In this document: one piece after another, positions 1 to 6,172 of the stretch
Layout: the number at the start of each line of letters is the position of its first letter
Position numbering within the stretch: the stretch's first letter is position 1
Assembly (NCBI GenBank): GCA_947624855.1
Contig: CANQMC010000017.1
Span: 1-14,914 of the forward strand
Source: an uncultured Bacilli bacterium
Lineage (GTDB): Bacteria > Bacillota_I > Bacilli_A > RF39 > UBA660
Reading direction: 5' to 3'
Length of the DNA stretch: 14,914 bases
Notes under the pieces: generated by a model
Database searches by the model: none
What the model was told of the DNA's origin: nothing
What the model saw: the letters and a program-made list of their open reading frames with translations, nothing else
Program-made: the position numbers and the translations under genes

Positions 1-59
1 TAATTAAAATGCCTATTGATTTAAATGTTGCTTATGCTGAATACATTAATCAGTCATAA
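1..59 (+). CDS. C-terminal end of a plus-strand protein (partial; possibly DNA polymerase I)
   Basis: An open frame enters from the left edge (frame starting at base 3) and stops at TAA 57-59. The visible residues are IKMPIDLNVAYAEYINQS. An ATG at 9-11 lies in this frame but has no ribosome binding site before it. A terminator follows at once, so I read this as the tail of a longer gene and not a 16-residue ORF. The pattern 'K-hydrophobic-P-hydrophobic-D-hydrophobic-N-V-x-Y' loosely resembles the extreme C terminus of bacterial DNA polymerase I (VPLxVxVxxG..W). The usual Trp is absent, so that identity is only a guess. Confidence 0.4.
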   Translation, partial: IKMPIDLNVAYAEYINQS

Positions 60-62
60 TGT

Positions 63-272
63 TTAACACAACTTTTTTAAAAAAGTTTTTTTACTATTAA
101 TATCATCTTTAATTGGCTCATTATAAACTTTACTTAAAACTTTCCAAAAACGATTTTGAGGATGAGCATAATAAAAGCCATATTCTCTAGATTTTACACT
201 AGGGAATGAACCTAATATTAATATTTCACTTTCAGCATCATAAAAAGGTTCAAAAGGATGAGTTAAAGTTAT
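63..272 (-). pseudogene. Remnant of hypoxanthine/deoxyinosine DNA glycosylase (MUG/UDG superfamily)
   Basis: Reading minus from 272 to the TAA at 63-65 gives a frame of about 69 codons. It contains THPFEPFYDAESEILILGSF, then PSVKSREYGFYYAHPQNRFW, then KVLSKVYNEPI. This matches the N-terminal third of the DNA-deoxyinosine glycosylase family: the ILGSFP-x-x-x-S active-site loop and the YYAHPxNRFW block. These enzymes remove hypoxanthine or uracil from DNA and are normally about 160-180 residues. Two defects suggest decay. There is no ATG, GTG or TTG at the expected start, where ATA stands (270-272), and no Shine-Dalgarno. The frame also stops after KKTFLKKLC, where the family continues for about 100 residues. 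Nothing resembling the missing part lies beyond it, because the plus-strand gene tail begins there. It sits directly after the SPFH gene stop. Family recognition is firm; nonfunctionality is inferred. Confidence 0.75.
70..92 (+). terminator. Rho-independent terminator of the partial gene at the left edge
   Basis: The sequence AACTTTTTTAAAAAAGTT (70-87) is a perfect palindrome. It can form a 7-bp stem with a TTAA loop, and the T run continues to 92. The stem is almost all A-T, so it is weak, but its position 10 bases after the TAA at 57-59 fits a terminator. On the minus strand the same stem is followed by GTGTTAAAC and not by a T run, so it is directional. Confidence 0.55.
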
Positions 273-273
273 A

Positions 274-1161
274 CTATTTTTTATCTTTTAAAACCTCACT
301 TAAGGTAGAACCAAAAGTGGCAATATTTTCAAGATTAGCTGGAACAATTAATTTAGTTGCTTGGCCATCTGCTACTTTACTTAAAGCTTCATAACTTTTT
401 AAAGTTAAAACGGCAGTATCAGCTTTAGCATTTTTTAATAATTCAATTCCTTTAGCTTCAGCTTCTTTAATTTTAAGCATTGCTTCAGCTTCTCCTTCAG
501 CTATTTTTATTTGACTTTCTTTTTCAGCTTCGGCTTTTAAAATTGCACTTTCTTTTTCCCCTTCAGCAATTAAAATACTACTTTTCTTTTCTCCTTCAGC
601 TTGTAATATTTTTTCACGACGTTCTCTTTCAGCTCGCATTTGTTTTTCCATCGCTTCTTGAATATCTCGTGGTGGTAAAATATTTTTAACTTCAACTCGA
701 TTAACTTTAATTCCCCATGGATCAGTTGCTTCATCTAAAATAGCTCGCATTTTGCCATTTATAATATCCCTACTGGTTAAAGTTTGGTCTAATTCTAATT
801 CACCAATTATATTTCTTAAAGTTGTGGCTGTTAAATTTTCAATGGCAGATACAGGCATATCAACTCCATATGTATATAATTTAGGATCAGTTATTTGAAA
901 ATAGACTACTGTATCTATTTGCATTGTAACATTATCTTTAGTAATTACAGGTTGAGGAGCAAAATCCTTAACTGTTTCCTTTAAACTAACAACTCTTGCT
1001 ATACGATCTATAAATGGTATTTTAAAATGTAAACCATTTTGCCAAGTTGTATAATAACTTCCTAATCTTTCAATAACATAAGCTTTAGCTTGCGGTACTA
1101 TTTTAACATTTGGGATAATAATTATAAATATTATAATTAAAATTGTAATAAAAATTTCCAT
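274..1161 (-). CDS. SPFH/Band 7 (stomatin, paraslipin, QmcA-like) membrane protein
   Basis: A 295-residue protein of the SPFH/prohibitin superfamily, close to the QmcA/paraslipin type. Residues about 3-17 form one hydrophobic N-terminal anchor. The SPFH domain follows (about 20-180) with family-typical blocks such as the VVYFQITDP stretch near 86-93 and the DPWGIKVNRVEVKNILPP stretch at 147-164. A charged Ala/Glu/Lys coiled coil with repeated AEGEK units spans about 180-245. The C-terminal tail contains IVPANL. Known members oligomerise in detergent-resistant membrane patches and act as scaffolds, often with an NfeD partner. The upstream neighbour here is that partner: its TAA shares one base with this ATG (TAATG), so translation is probably coupled. 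AAAGGAT lies just upstream as ribosome binding site. The stop is TAG at 274-276. The substrate or client in this organism is unknown. Confidence 0.9.
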   Translation of the reverse strand: MEIFITILIIIFIIIIPNVKIVPQAKAYVIERLGSYYTTWQNGLHFKIPFIDRIARVVSLKETVKDFAPQPVITKDNVTMQIDTVVYFQITDPKLYTYGVDMPVSAIENLTATTLRNIIGELELDQTLTSRDIINGKMRAILDEATDPWGIKVNRVEVKNILPPRDIQEAMEKQMRAERERREKILQAEGEKKSSILIAEGEKESAILKAEAEKESQIKIAEGEAEAMLKIKEAEAKGIELLKNAKADTAVLTLKSYEALSKVADGQATKLIVPANLENIATFGSTLSEVLKDKK

Positions 1162-1580
1162 TATTCTTCATCCTTTCTTACGATTAGTTTAACTCCATCA
1201 ATTGATTCTACAATAATTTGTTCATCAACTTTGATTTTATTTTTACTAATCGCACTCCATTTTTTTCCGTCAACTTTTACTTCCCCTACATTATTCTTGT
1301 TAATTTCTTCAGTTACTACACCAGTCATACCAATTACACGATCTAAATTTGTTTTGATATCGTTTTGTTTAATTCTTTTTAGTAATATTGGTCTAGTAAT
1401 TAACATTAATATTAAGCCTAAACAAACAAATACGGCAAATTGAATGTAAAATGAATCGATAAAAAACGACAAGAATAGACTAACTAGACTACTGGCGATA
1501 AACCAAATACTTACTAAATTAATAGTCATAATTTCTAATGCTGATAGTAAAATCATAACTATTAACCATAAAATCCACAT
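1161..1580 (-). CDS. NfeD-like membrane protein
   Basis: A 139-residue protein with the NfeD short-form layout. Residues about 3-25 and 35-70 are strongly hydrophobic and give three to four membrane segments. The C-terminal soluble portion (about 80-139) is a predicted OB-fold, with the GMTGVV strand near 84-89, then VGEVKVDGKKWSA, and a final VDGVKLIV-type strand (here IDGVKLIV). Short NfeD proteins (YbbK/YuaF type, without the ClpP-like protease) pair with SPFH proteins and are thought to help assemble or modulate them. The downstream gene is an SPFH protein with a one-base overlap, so this is the classic two-gene unit. The start at 1578-1580 is supported by AGAGGTG at about 1591-1598 and by a good promoter at 1605-1633. 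The downstream gene likely has no promoter of its own. Confidence 0.85.
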   Translation of the reverse strand: MWILWLIVMILLSALEIMTINLVSIWFIASSLVSLFLSFFIDSFYIQFAVFVCLGLILMLITRPILLKRIKQNDIKTNLDRVIGMTGVVTEEINKNNVGEVKVDGKKWSAISKNKIKVDEQIIVESIDGVKLIVRKDEE

Positions 1581-1604
1581 TTTTATACTTCACCTCTTTA
1601 GTTA

Positions 1605-1633
1605 ATTATACGAAAAAAACTAAAAAAATACAA
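1605..1633 (-). promoter_or_regulatory. Sigma-A-like promoter of the nfeD-SPFH operon
   Basis: On the minus strand TTGTAT (1628-1633) is followed, after exactly 17 bases, by a perfect -10 TATAAT (1605-1610). It lies immediately downstream of the terminator at 1641-1660 and about 25 bases before the nfeD ATG, with the AGAGGTG ribosome binding site in between. The -35 matches consensus only in TTG. Confidence 0.7.
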
Positions 1634-1636
1634 TAG

Positions 1637-1660
1637 AAAACATTAGGAATTTTCCTAATG
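1637..1660 (-). terminator. Rho-independent terminator of the ileS-HD transcript
   Basis: CATTAGGAA (1641-1649) and TTCCTAATG (1652-1660) form a near-perfect hairpin. Reading minus, it is followed by TTTTC. It begins 22 bases after the stop codon of the HD-domain gene and lies before the promoter of the next operon. Confidence 0.75.
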
Positions 1661-1681
1661 TAATACTAATATTTTTTAGAT

Positions 1682-2608
1682 TTATTTTAAATATCTTTCA
1701 CCATTTAATAAAGGATTTATTTTCCATCTTTTAATATTTGGTAAATCAAAATTAGATATTTCTTCGGGTTTAATTGTTCGAAAACTTTGCCACATTTTAT
1801 TAAATTCTTGATCTTTTTTAGCTAAATTAGCAGCAATATTTAAGACTTCACTTTCTTTTAATATATATAAATCATCTTCTATAATTAAATTTTTATTTAT
1901 TAAATATTTCGTAATATTAGCTAATAAATTCATTTCAAATTTATCTTCTTTAGTAGTTGCTAATTCATCAATTTTATTATTAATATTTATTATTTTTTTA
2001 ACTATATCTTCACTTATAAAACCTAATTCTAATTCATTGTCTAAATTAGTAAATATTTTTATATTATTTAAAATTGCAGGTACTTCTTTAATATCTAAAG
2101 TTTTACTCCAAGCAAGACCCATTAGGATTATACCATCTAATCTATCAGCGCACATTTTGGGCCTTTTATTGTCCACGATAGAATATTTTTTGATATCTTT
2201 AATTTCATTTATAATTAAATTATCTTCTTTAAGTAAATTTAATAATTCTTTACTATTTTCTAAAATAGTTTCAGTTTTTTCTTCGGTTGTTTCTTGAGTT
2301 ACATAATCTTCATGCATAAAATCTATGGTGTGCGAAAAAACAGGAGTAGCTATATCGTGAAATAAAGCAGCTAAAGTCATTTTTTTATCTTTTGTATAAC
2401 GCCAAGTTATTAGGGCTGTACTTATAGAATGATCATATCTTGTAATATAATATTTAAAATTATATATACTTTTGGAAGCATAATCCATTCCACAAAAATA
2501 AGTAATATGTTTTAATCTAGTTAAAATAGTTAAATTTAAATATTTTTTTAAAAATTCAGGTATTTCAATAATTAATTTAAGATATTCATTTATATCTAAA
2601 TATTCCAT
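1682..2608 (-). CDS. HD-domain phosphohydrolase (dNTPase/SAMHD1-like superfamily)
   Basis: A 308-residue protein with a complete HD metal-binding signature: His60 in RYDHS, His84-Asp85 in LFHDIATPVFSH, and Asp155 in CADRLDG. The RYDHS...LFHD.x.P.FSH layout is typical of dGTPase/SAMHD1-like HD hydrolases that act on nucleotides, while other HD proteins act on cyclic dinucleotides or phosphate monoesters. The substrate cannot be read from the sequence. No membrane segment or signal peptide is seen, so it should be cytosolic. The ATG at 2606-2608 lies one base after the ileS TAA (2610-2612). Its ribosome binding site AAAGGAT is inside the end of ileS, so translation is probably coupled and expression follows ileS and its T-box. 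A strong terminator follows. Pairing of an HD hydrolase with ileS has no obvious pathway logic. Confidence 0.8.
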   Translation of the reverse strand: MEYLDINEYLKLIIEIPEFLKKYLNLTILTRLKHITYFCGMDYASKSIYNFKYYITRYDHSISTALITWRYTKDKKMTLAALFHDIATPVFSHTIDFMHEDYVTQETTEEKTETILENSKELLNLLKEDNLIINEIKDIKKYSIVDNKRPKMCADRLDGIILMGLAWSKTLDIKEVPAILNNIKIFTNLDNELELGFISEDIVKKIININNKIDELATTKEDKFEMNLLANITKYLINKNLIIEDDLYILKESEVLNIAANLAKKDQEFNKMWQSFRTIKPEEISNFDLPNIKRWKINPLLNGERYLK

Positions 2609-2609
2609 A

Positions 2610-5600
2610 TTAAATCCTTTTTATTATTATATTTACAAGATGGCCATTAATATCAATATTATTTTGAATATTTGGAATATTATTAATTTCAGTTGCTAAA
2701 GTTTCTTTTTTAATGTATTCTTGAAACATATTTAAGGTTTCTTTTATGTCATCATCACCATTATATTCAATGATAATTCGATCACTTACATTATAATTAT
2801 TATTTTTACGCATATTTTGAACTTTAGATACAAATTCTCGAGCTAAACCTTCTAAAATTAATTCTTTAGTCCTTTCCGTATTTAAAATAACAAAATTATT
2901 ATTTTCCATGCCAACATTAAAACCTTCTTTAGCAGTTATTCTAATGTCGACCATATCCCGATTTACTGTATAATTTTCATTACTTATTTCTAGATTTATT
3001 GTTTCATTATTATTTAATTTAGTAACATCACTATTGTCTAATTTTTCAAGTTTAGCTTGAAATTCTTTAATTTTTGGGCCAAATATTTTACCTACTTCTT
3101 TAAAGTTTGGTTTAATTATAAAGTTCATATATTCACTTAAATCGGTTATAAATGATACTTCTTTAACATTTAATTCTTCTTTAATTAAGGGAATTAAATC
3201 ATTTATTAATTCTTTATTTTTACCATCAATTAAAGCTTCACTTAATGGTTCTCGAACTTTTATTTTATTTTCTTCACGAACCATACGGCCAATGCTTATT
3301 AAGCTTCTTACTAAATCCATTTTTGCTTCAATATGATCATCGATTAAATTTAAATCAGCTTCGGGATAATCCGCTAGATGAACTGATTCAGCATTGGTTA
3401 AATTACGATACATTTCTTCACTTAAGAAAGGCACTATTGGGGCCATTAATTTAGATAATCCAACTAAAACTTCATAAGTTGTTATATAAACTGATTTTTT
3501 AGAATTATCTAATGTACTTCCCCAGAAACGATTACGATTTCTTCTGATATACCAGTTAGATAACTCATCAGATACAAAACTAGTTAAAAGTCTTACTACT
3601 TTATTTAAATCATATTCTAAAAAGGCATCATTAACATTTTTAACTAAACGATTATATTTAGATAATAACCATTTATCTATTTCTTCACGTTTTTCATAAG
3701 GTACTTCACATTCAAGAGTATCAATACCATCAACATTAGCATATAAACAGAAGAAACTATAAGCATTTTTTAGAGGATTAAAGAATTTAGAATATACTTC
3801 TTTTAAACCTTCAATATCAAATTTTAGAGGAGTCCAAACTGGTGATACATAGGGAAGATAAAATCTAACTGTATCGGCACCATATTCTTTAATAGTTGTA
3901 AATGGTTCAACAATATTGCCTCTACTTTTACTCATCTTTTTACCTTCGGCATCAAGTAATAAATCATTTACTAAAACATTTTTAAAAGGGCTACAACCTT
4001 TAATAAAAGTAGAAATAACCATTAAAGTATAGAACCATCCTCTAGTTTGGTCAATACCTTCACAAATAAAATCGGCAGGAAATTGAGTTTCCCATAACTC
4101 TTGATTTTCAAATGGATAATGATATTGAGCAAATGGCATAGATCCAGAGTCAAACCAACAATCTAAAACATCTGGAATACGAGTCATTTCTTTACCACAT
4201 TTTGGACATTTTAAAAGGATGTTATCAATATAAGGTTTATGTAAATCAAAATCATCTTTAATTTCAGTAGTAGCCATTTCTTTTAATTCAGCGATAGAAC
4301 CTACCATATGATTATAACCACATTCACATTTCCAGAAAGGAATTGGACTACCCCAATAACGACTACGAGAAACATTCCAGTCTTTAGCATTAGCTATCCA
4401 ATTGGCAAATCTTTTTTCTCCAACATAAGCAGGATACCAATTAACTTTTTTATTAGCTTCAACCATTTTATCTTTAAAAGCGCTAACTTTTATATAATAA
4501 CTTGGCATAGAATAATAAATTAATGGAGTATGACAACGCCAACAATGAGGATAATCATGCATTACTTTTTGACGTTTAAATAATTTATCATTTTGTTTTA
4601 AATATTCTACTACTTCTTCATTAACATCATGAACAAATTTACCTTGCCATAATCCTTCAGTATAATTACCATCAATACCTACAGGATTTAATAATGGTAA
4701 ATCATAATTGCGACCAACATTGGCATCATCTTCACCAAAAGCTGGTGCTAAATGAACAATACCTGTACCATCTTCCATAGTAACATAATTATCACATGTT
4801 ACATAAAATGCTTTTTTATCAACTTTTAAACTTGGAATTAATTGTTCATATTCTTGATATTCTAAAGTTTTTCCTTTAAAAGTTTCTAAAATAGTAGCTT
4901 CTTCACCAAGAACTGTTTTAACTAGTGATGTTGCTAAAATAAATTTATTGCCTTTAGCTAAAACTAAAGAATAATCTTCATTTGGATTAACACATAAAGC
5001 TACATTGGCTATTAAAGTCCAAGGAGTTGTGGTCCATACTAGAAAATAAACATCTTCATCTTTCTTTTTAAATGGTACATAAACAGTTAATGCTGCTTCA
5101 TTTACATATTCTTGAGCTACTTCATGGGTAGCAAGCCCGGTTCCACAGTGAGGACAATATGGAACTACTCTTGTTCCCTCATAAAATAAGTTTTCTTCAT
5201 AAAATTTCTTTAATATCCACCATTCAGTTTCAATATATTCATTTTTGTATGTTAAATAAGGATTTTCAACATCAATAAATTGGCCCATCTTTTTTGTTAA
5301 ATCAGTAAAAGCATCTTCATTTTCACGAACACTTTTACGGCATTCAGCATTAAATTTAGCTACACCTAAGGCTTCTATTTCTTTTTTGGAAGAAATACCT
5401 AATTTCTTTTCAACATGATTTTCAATTGGTAAACCATGAGTATCCCATCCTACTTTTCTAATAACTTTTTTACCTTTCATAACATGATATTTACATATAG
5501 CATCTTTTAAGTTTTTAGCTACCATGTGATGAAGGCCTGGAAAACCATTAGCAAAAGCTGGTCCGTCATAAAAGACAAAGTATTCATCTTTATCACGAAG

Positions 5601-5705
5601 TTTAATTTGCTTTTCAGTAATAGCATTAATGCTACCCCAAGAATTCATTATTTCATTTTCAACTACACTAGTTTCCCTTTTATCTAAATCTTTAAAATTT
5701 TTCAT
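2610..5705 (-). CDS. ileS: Isoleucyl-tRNA synthetase (type-2-like, GXHH signature)
   Basis: A 1031-residue class I synthetase that charges tRNA-Ile with isoleucine in the cytoplasm. The catalytic core shows YDGPAFANG and, at the HIGH position, Gly57-Leu58-His59-His60 (5526-5537) in place of HxGH. GWDTHGLPIE follows, then the CP1 editing domain (LVWTTTPWTL and the GTGIVHLAPAFGEDD stretch). The KMSKS loop is at residues 590-594 (3924-3938). A zinc-type cysteine cluster is present (CxC near CECGYNH, then CPKC). The anticodon-binding region has SNWYIRRNR, and a C-terminal extension contains LEGLAREFVSKVQNMRK. The long C-terminal domain and sequence style fit the IleRS2/eukaryote-like type. Published work links the GXHH variant to mupirocin hyper-resistance; see findings. 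The start has AGAAAGGAC before it. A T-box leader lies directly upstream, and the HD gene follows after one base. Confidence 0.96.
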   Translation of the reverse strand: MKNFKDLDKRETSVVENEIMNSWGSINAITEKQIKLRDKDEYFVFYDGPAFANGFPGLHHMVAKNLKDAICKYHVMKGKKVIRKVGWDTHGLPIENHVEKKLGISSKKEIEALGVAKFNAECRKSVRENEDAFTDLTKKMGQFIDVENPYLTYKNEYIETEWWILKKFYEENLFYEGTRVVPYCPHCGTGLATHEVAQEYVNEAALTVYVPFKKKDEDVYFLVWTTTPWTLIANVALCVNPNEDYSLVLAKGNKFILATSLVKTVLGEEATILETFKGKTLEYQEYEQLIPSLKVDKKAFYVTCDNYVTMEDGTGIVHLAPAFGEDDANVGRNYDLPLLNPVGIDGNYTEGLWQGKFVHDVNEEVVEYLKQNDKLFKRQKVMHDYPHCWRCHTPLIYYSMPSYYIKVSAFKDKMVEANKKVNWYPAYVGEKRFANWIANAKDWNVSRSRYWGSPIPFWKCECGYNHMVGSIAELKEMATTEIKDDFDLHKPYIDNILLKCPKCGKEMTRIPDVLDCWFDSGSMPFAQYHYPFENQELWETQFPADFICEGIDQTRGWFYTLMVISTFIKGCSPFKNVLVNDLLLDAEGKKMSKSRGNIVEPFTTIKEYGADTVRFYLPYVSPVWTPLKFDIEGLKEVYSKFFNPLKNAYSFFCLYANVDGIDTLECEVPYEKREEIDKWLLSKYNRLVKNVNDAFLEYDLNKVVRLLTSFVSDELSNWYIRRNRNRFWGSTLDNSKKSVYITTYEVLVGLSKLMAPIVPFLSEEMYRNLTNAESVHLADYPEADLNLIDDHIEAKMDLVRSLISIGRMVREENKIKVREPLSEALIDGKNKELINDLIPLIKEELNVKEVSFITDLSEYMNFIIKPNFKEVGKIFGPKIKEFQAKLEKLDNSDVTKLNNNETINLEISNENYTVNRDMVDIRITAKEGFNVGMENNNFVILNTERTKELILEGLAREFVSKVQNMRKNNNYNVSDRIIIEYNGDDDIKETLNMFQEYIKKETLATEINNIPNIQNNIDINGHLVNIIIKRI

Positions 5706-5728
5706 ATATAAGTCCTTTCTAAATTTAT

Positions 5729-5737
5729 ATTATAACA
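5729..5737 (-). promoter_or_regulatory. Possible extended -10 promoter just after the T-box terminator
   Basis: The minus strand has TGTTATAAT, an extended -10 with a perfect TATAAT hexamer, about 24 bases before the ileS ATG. A start near 5722 would give a leader of about 16 bases that still contains the AGAAAGGAC ribosome binding site. The matching -35 (TTTAGG, 17-base spacing) is poor. In such AT-rich DNA chance occurrence is possible. Confidence 0.3.
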
Positions 5738-5738
5738 T

Positions 5739-5783
5739 AAAAAAGGTAATACCTAAAGGGCGAATTAACCGCGGTACCACCTT
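5739..5783 (-). terminator. T-box-controlled terminator of ileS
   Basis: AAGGTGGTACC (5773-5783) can pair with GGTATTACCTT (5743-5753) as an 11-bp stem with two G-U pairs, followed by a T run (5739-5744). The 5' arm is the T-box itself, so terminator and antiterminator are mutually exclusive. Confidence 0.8.
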
Positions 5784-5910
5784 AATTTATTACTTTTACT
5801 CTTAACGCGAGTTATACGTAATATTCTACTTATTTCAAATATTAAACTCCCAAGTGATCTATTAAAAGTAAACTTATTAGTTTCCACCTACTACTAACTC
5901 TCTATAAAGT
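5739..5910 (-). promoter_or_regulatory. T-box riboswitch leader of ileS
   Basis: The minus strand carries the hallmark T-box sequence AAGGTGGTACCGCGG (5769-5783), which binds the uncharged tRNA acceptor end and forms the antiterminator. Further upstream are AGAGAG, an AGTA, a GGTGG element (near 5883-5895) and the block ATCACTTGGGAG. ATC at 5856-5858 is the candidate specifier codon, matching isoleucine and the ileS gene below. AGTAGA follows in the stem I 3' region. Low levels of charged tRNA-Ile should stabilise the antiterminator and allow ileS and the HD gene to be read. The outer 5' limit is approximate. Confidence 0.92.
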
Positions 5911-5917
5911 TTGGCTT

Positions 5918-6172
5918 TTAACCGGCTTGTTCTTCGTTTAAATAATTATTTGCAAAAATTGCTGTTAAATCTTTTTGTAAATCTTCATCTATAACTTCTT
6001 CAACATAATAAGAATTATTTTCTATACTACTTTTAAAAAATTTATATTCTTCTAAAGGTAAATCATTACTATCTATTTGAACGCAGTATAAATAATCTTT
6101 ATTTCTTAATGTAGTTTTATCTAGAATAATATATTCTAAATTATTAAAACTAATTACATTACTAATATCCAT
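5918..6172 (-). CDS. Unknown small acidic protein (84 aa), coupled to the repeat protein
   Basis: I do not recognise this 84-residue protein. It is acidic (17 Asp/Glu against 6 Lys/Arg by my count) and rich in Tyr and Asn. It has no membrane segment or signal peptide. The alternation in the first half (YIILDK, then YLYCVQID) suggests a small beta-sheet fold. The second half (EEVIDEDLQKDLTAIFANNY) looks like a helix. The ATG at 6170-6172 shares one base with the TAA of the large upstream gene, and AGGAAGGGG (6179-6187) lies upstream as ribosome binding site. The two genes are therefore almost certainly co-translated. Its stop at 5918-5920 runs straight into the T-box leader of ileS with no terminator between. 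The overlap architecture suggests a partner of the large protein, but this is inference only. Confidence 0.75.
   Translation of the reverse strand: MDISNVISFNNLEYIILDKTTLRNKDYLYCVQIDSNDLPLEEYKFFKSSIENNSYYVEEVIDEDLQKDLTAIFANNYLNEEQAG

Noticed and set aside
480..650. Short DNA repeats of the cttcagc type as a CRISPR or satellite
   Set aside because: They encode the AEGEK-type coiled coil of the SPFH protein; there are no regular spacers.
480..689. Plus-strand open frame opposite the SPFH coiled coil
   Set aside because: It is an antisense shadow of the repetitive Glu/Ala/Lys coding region, with low-complexity Leu/Phe content and no ribosome binding site.
5769..5783. CCGCGGTACC palindrome as a restriction or protein-binding site
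   Set aside because: It is the core of the T-box motif and is fully explained by that riboswitch.
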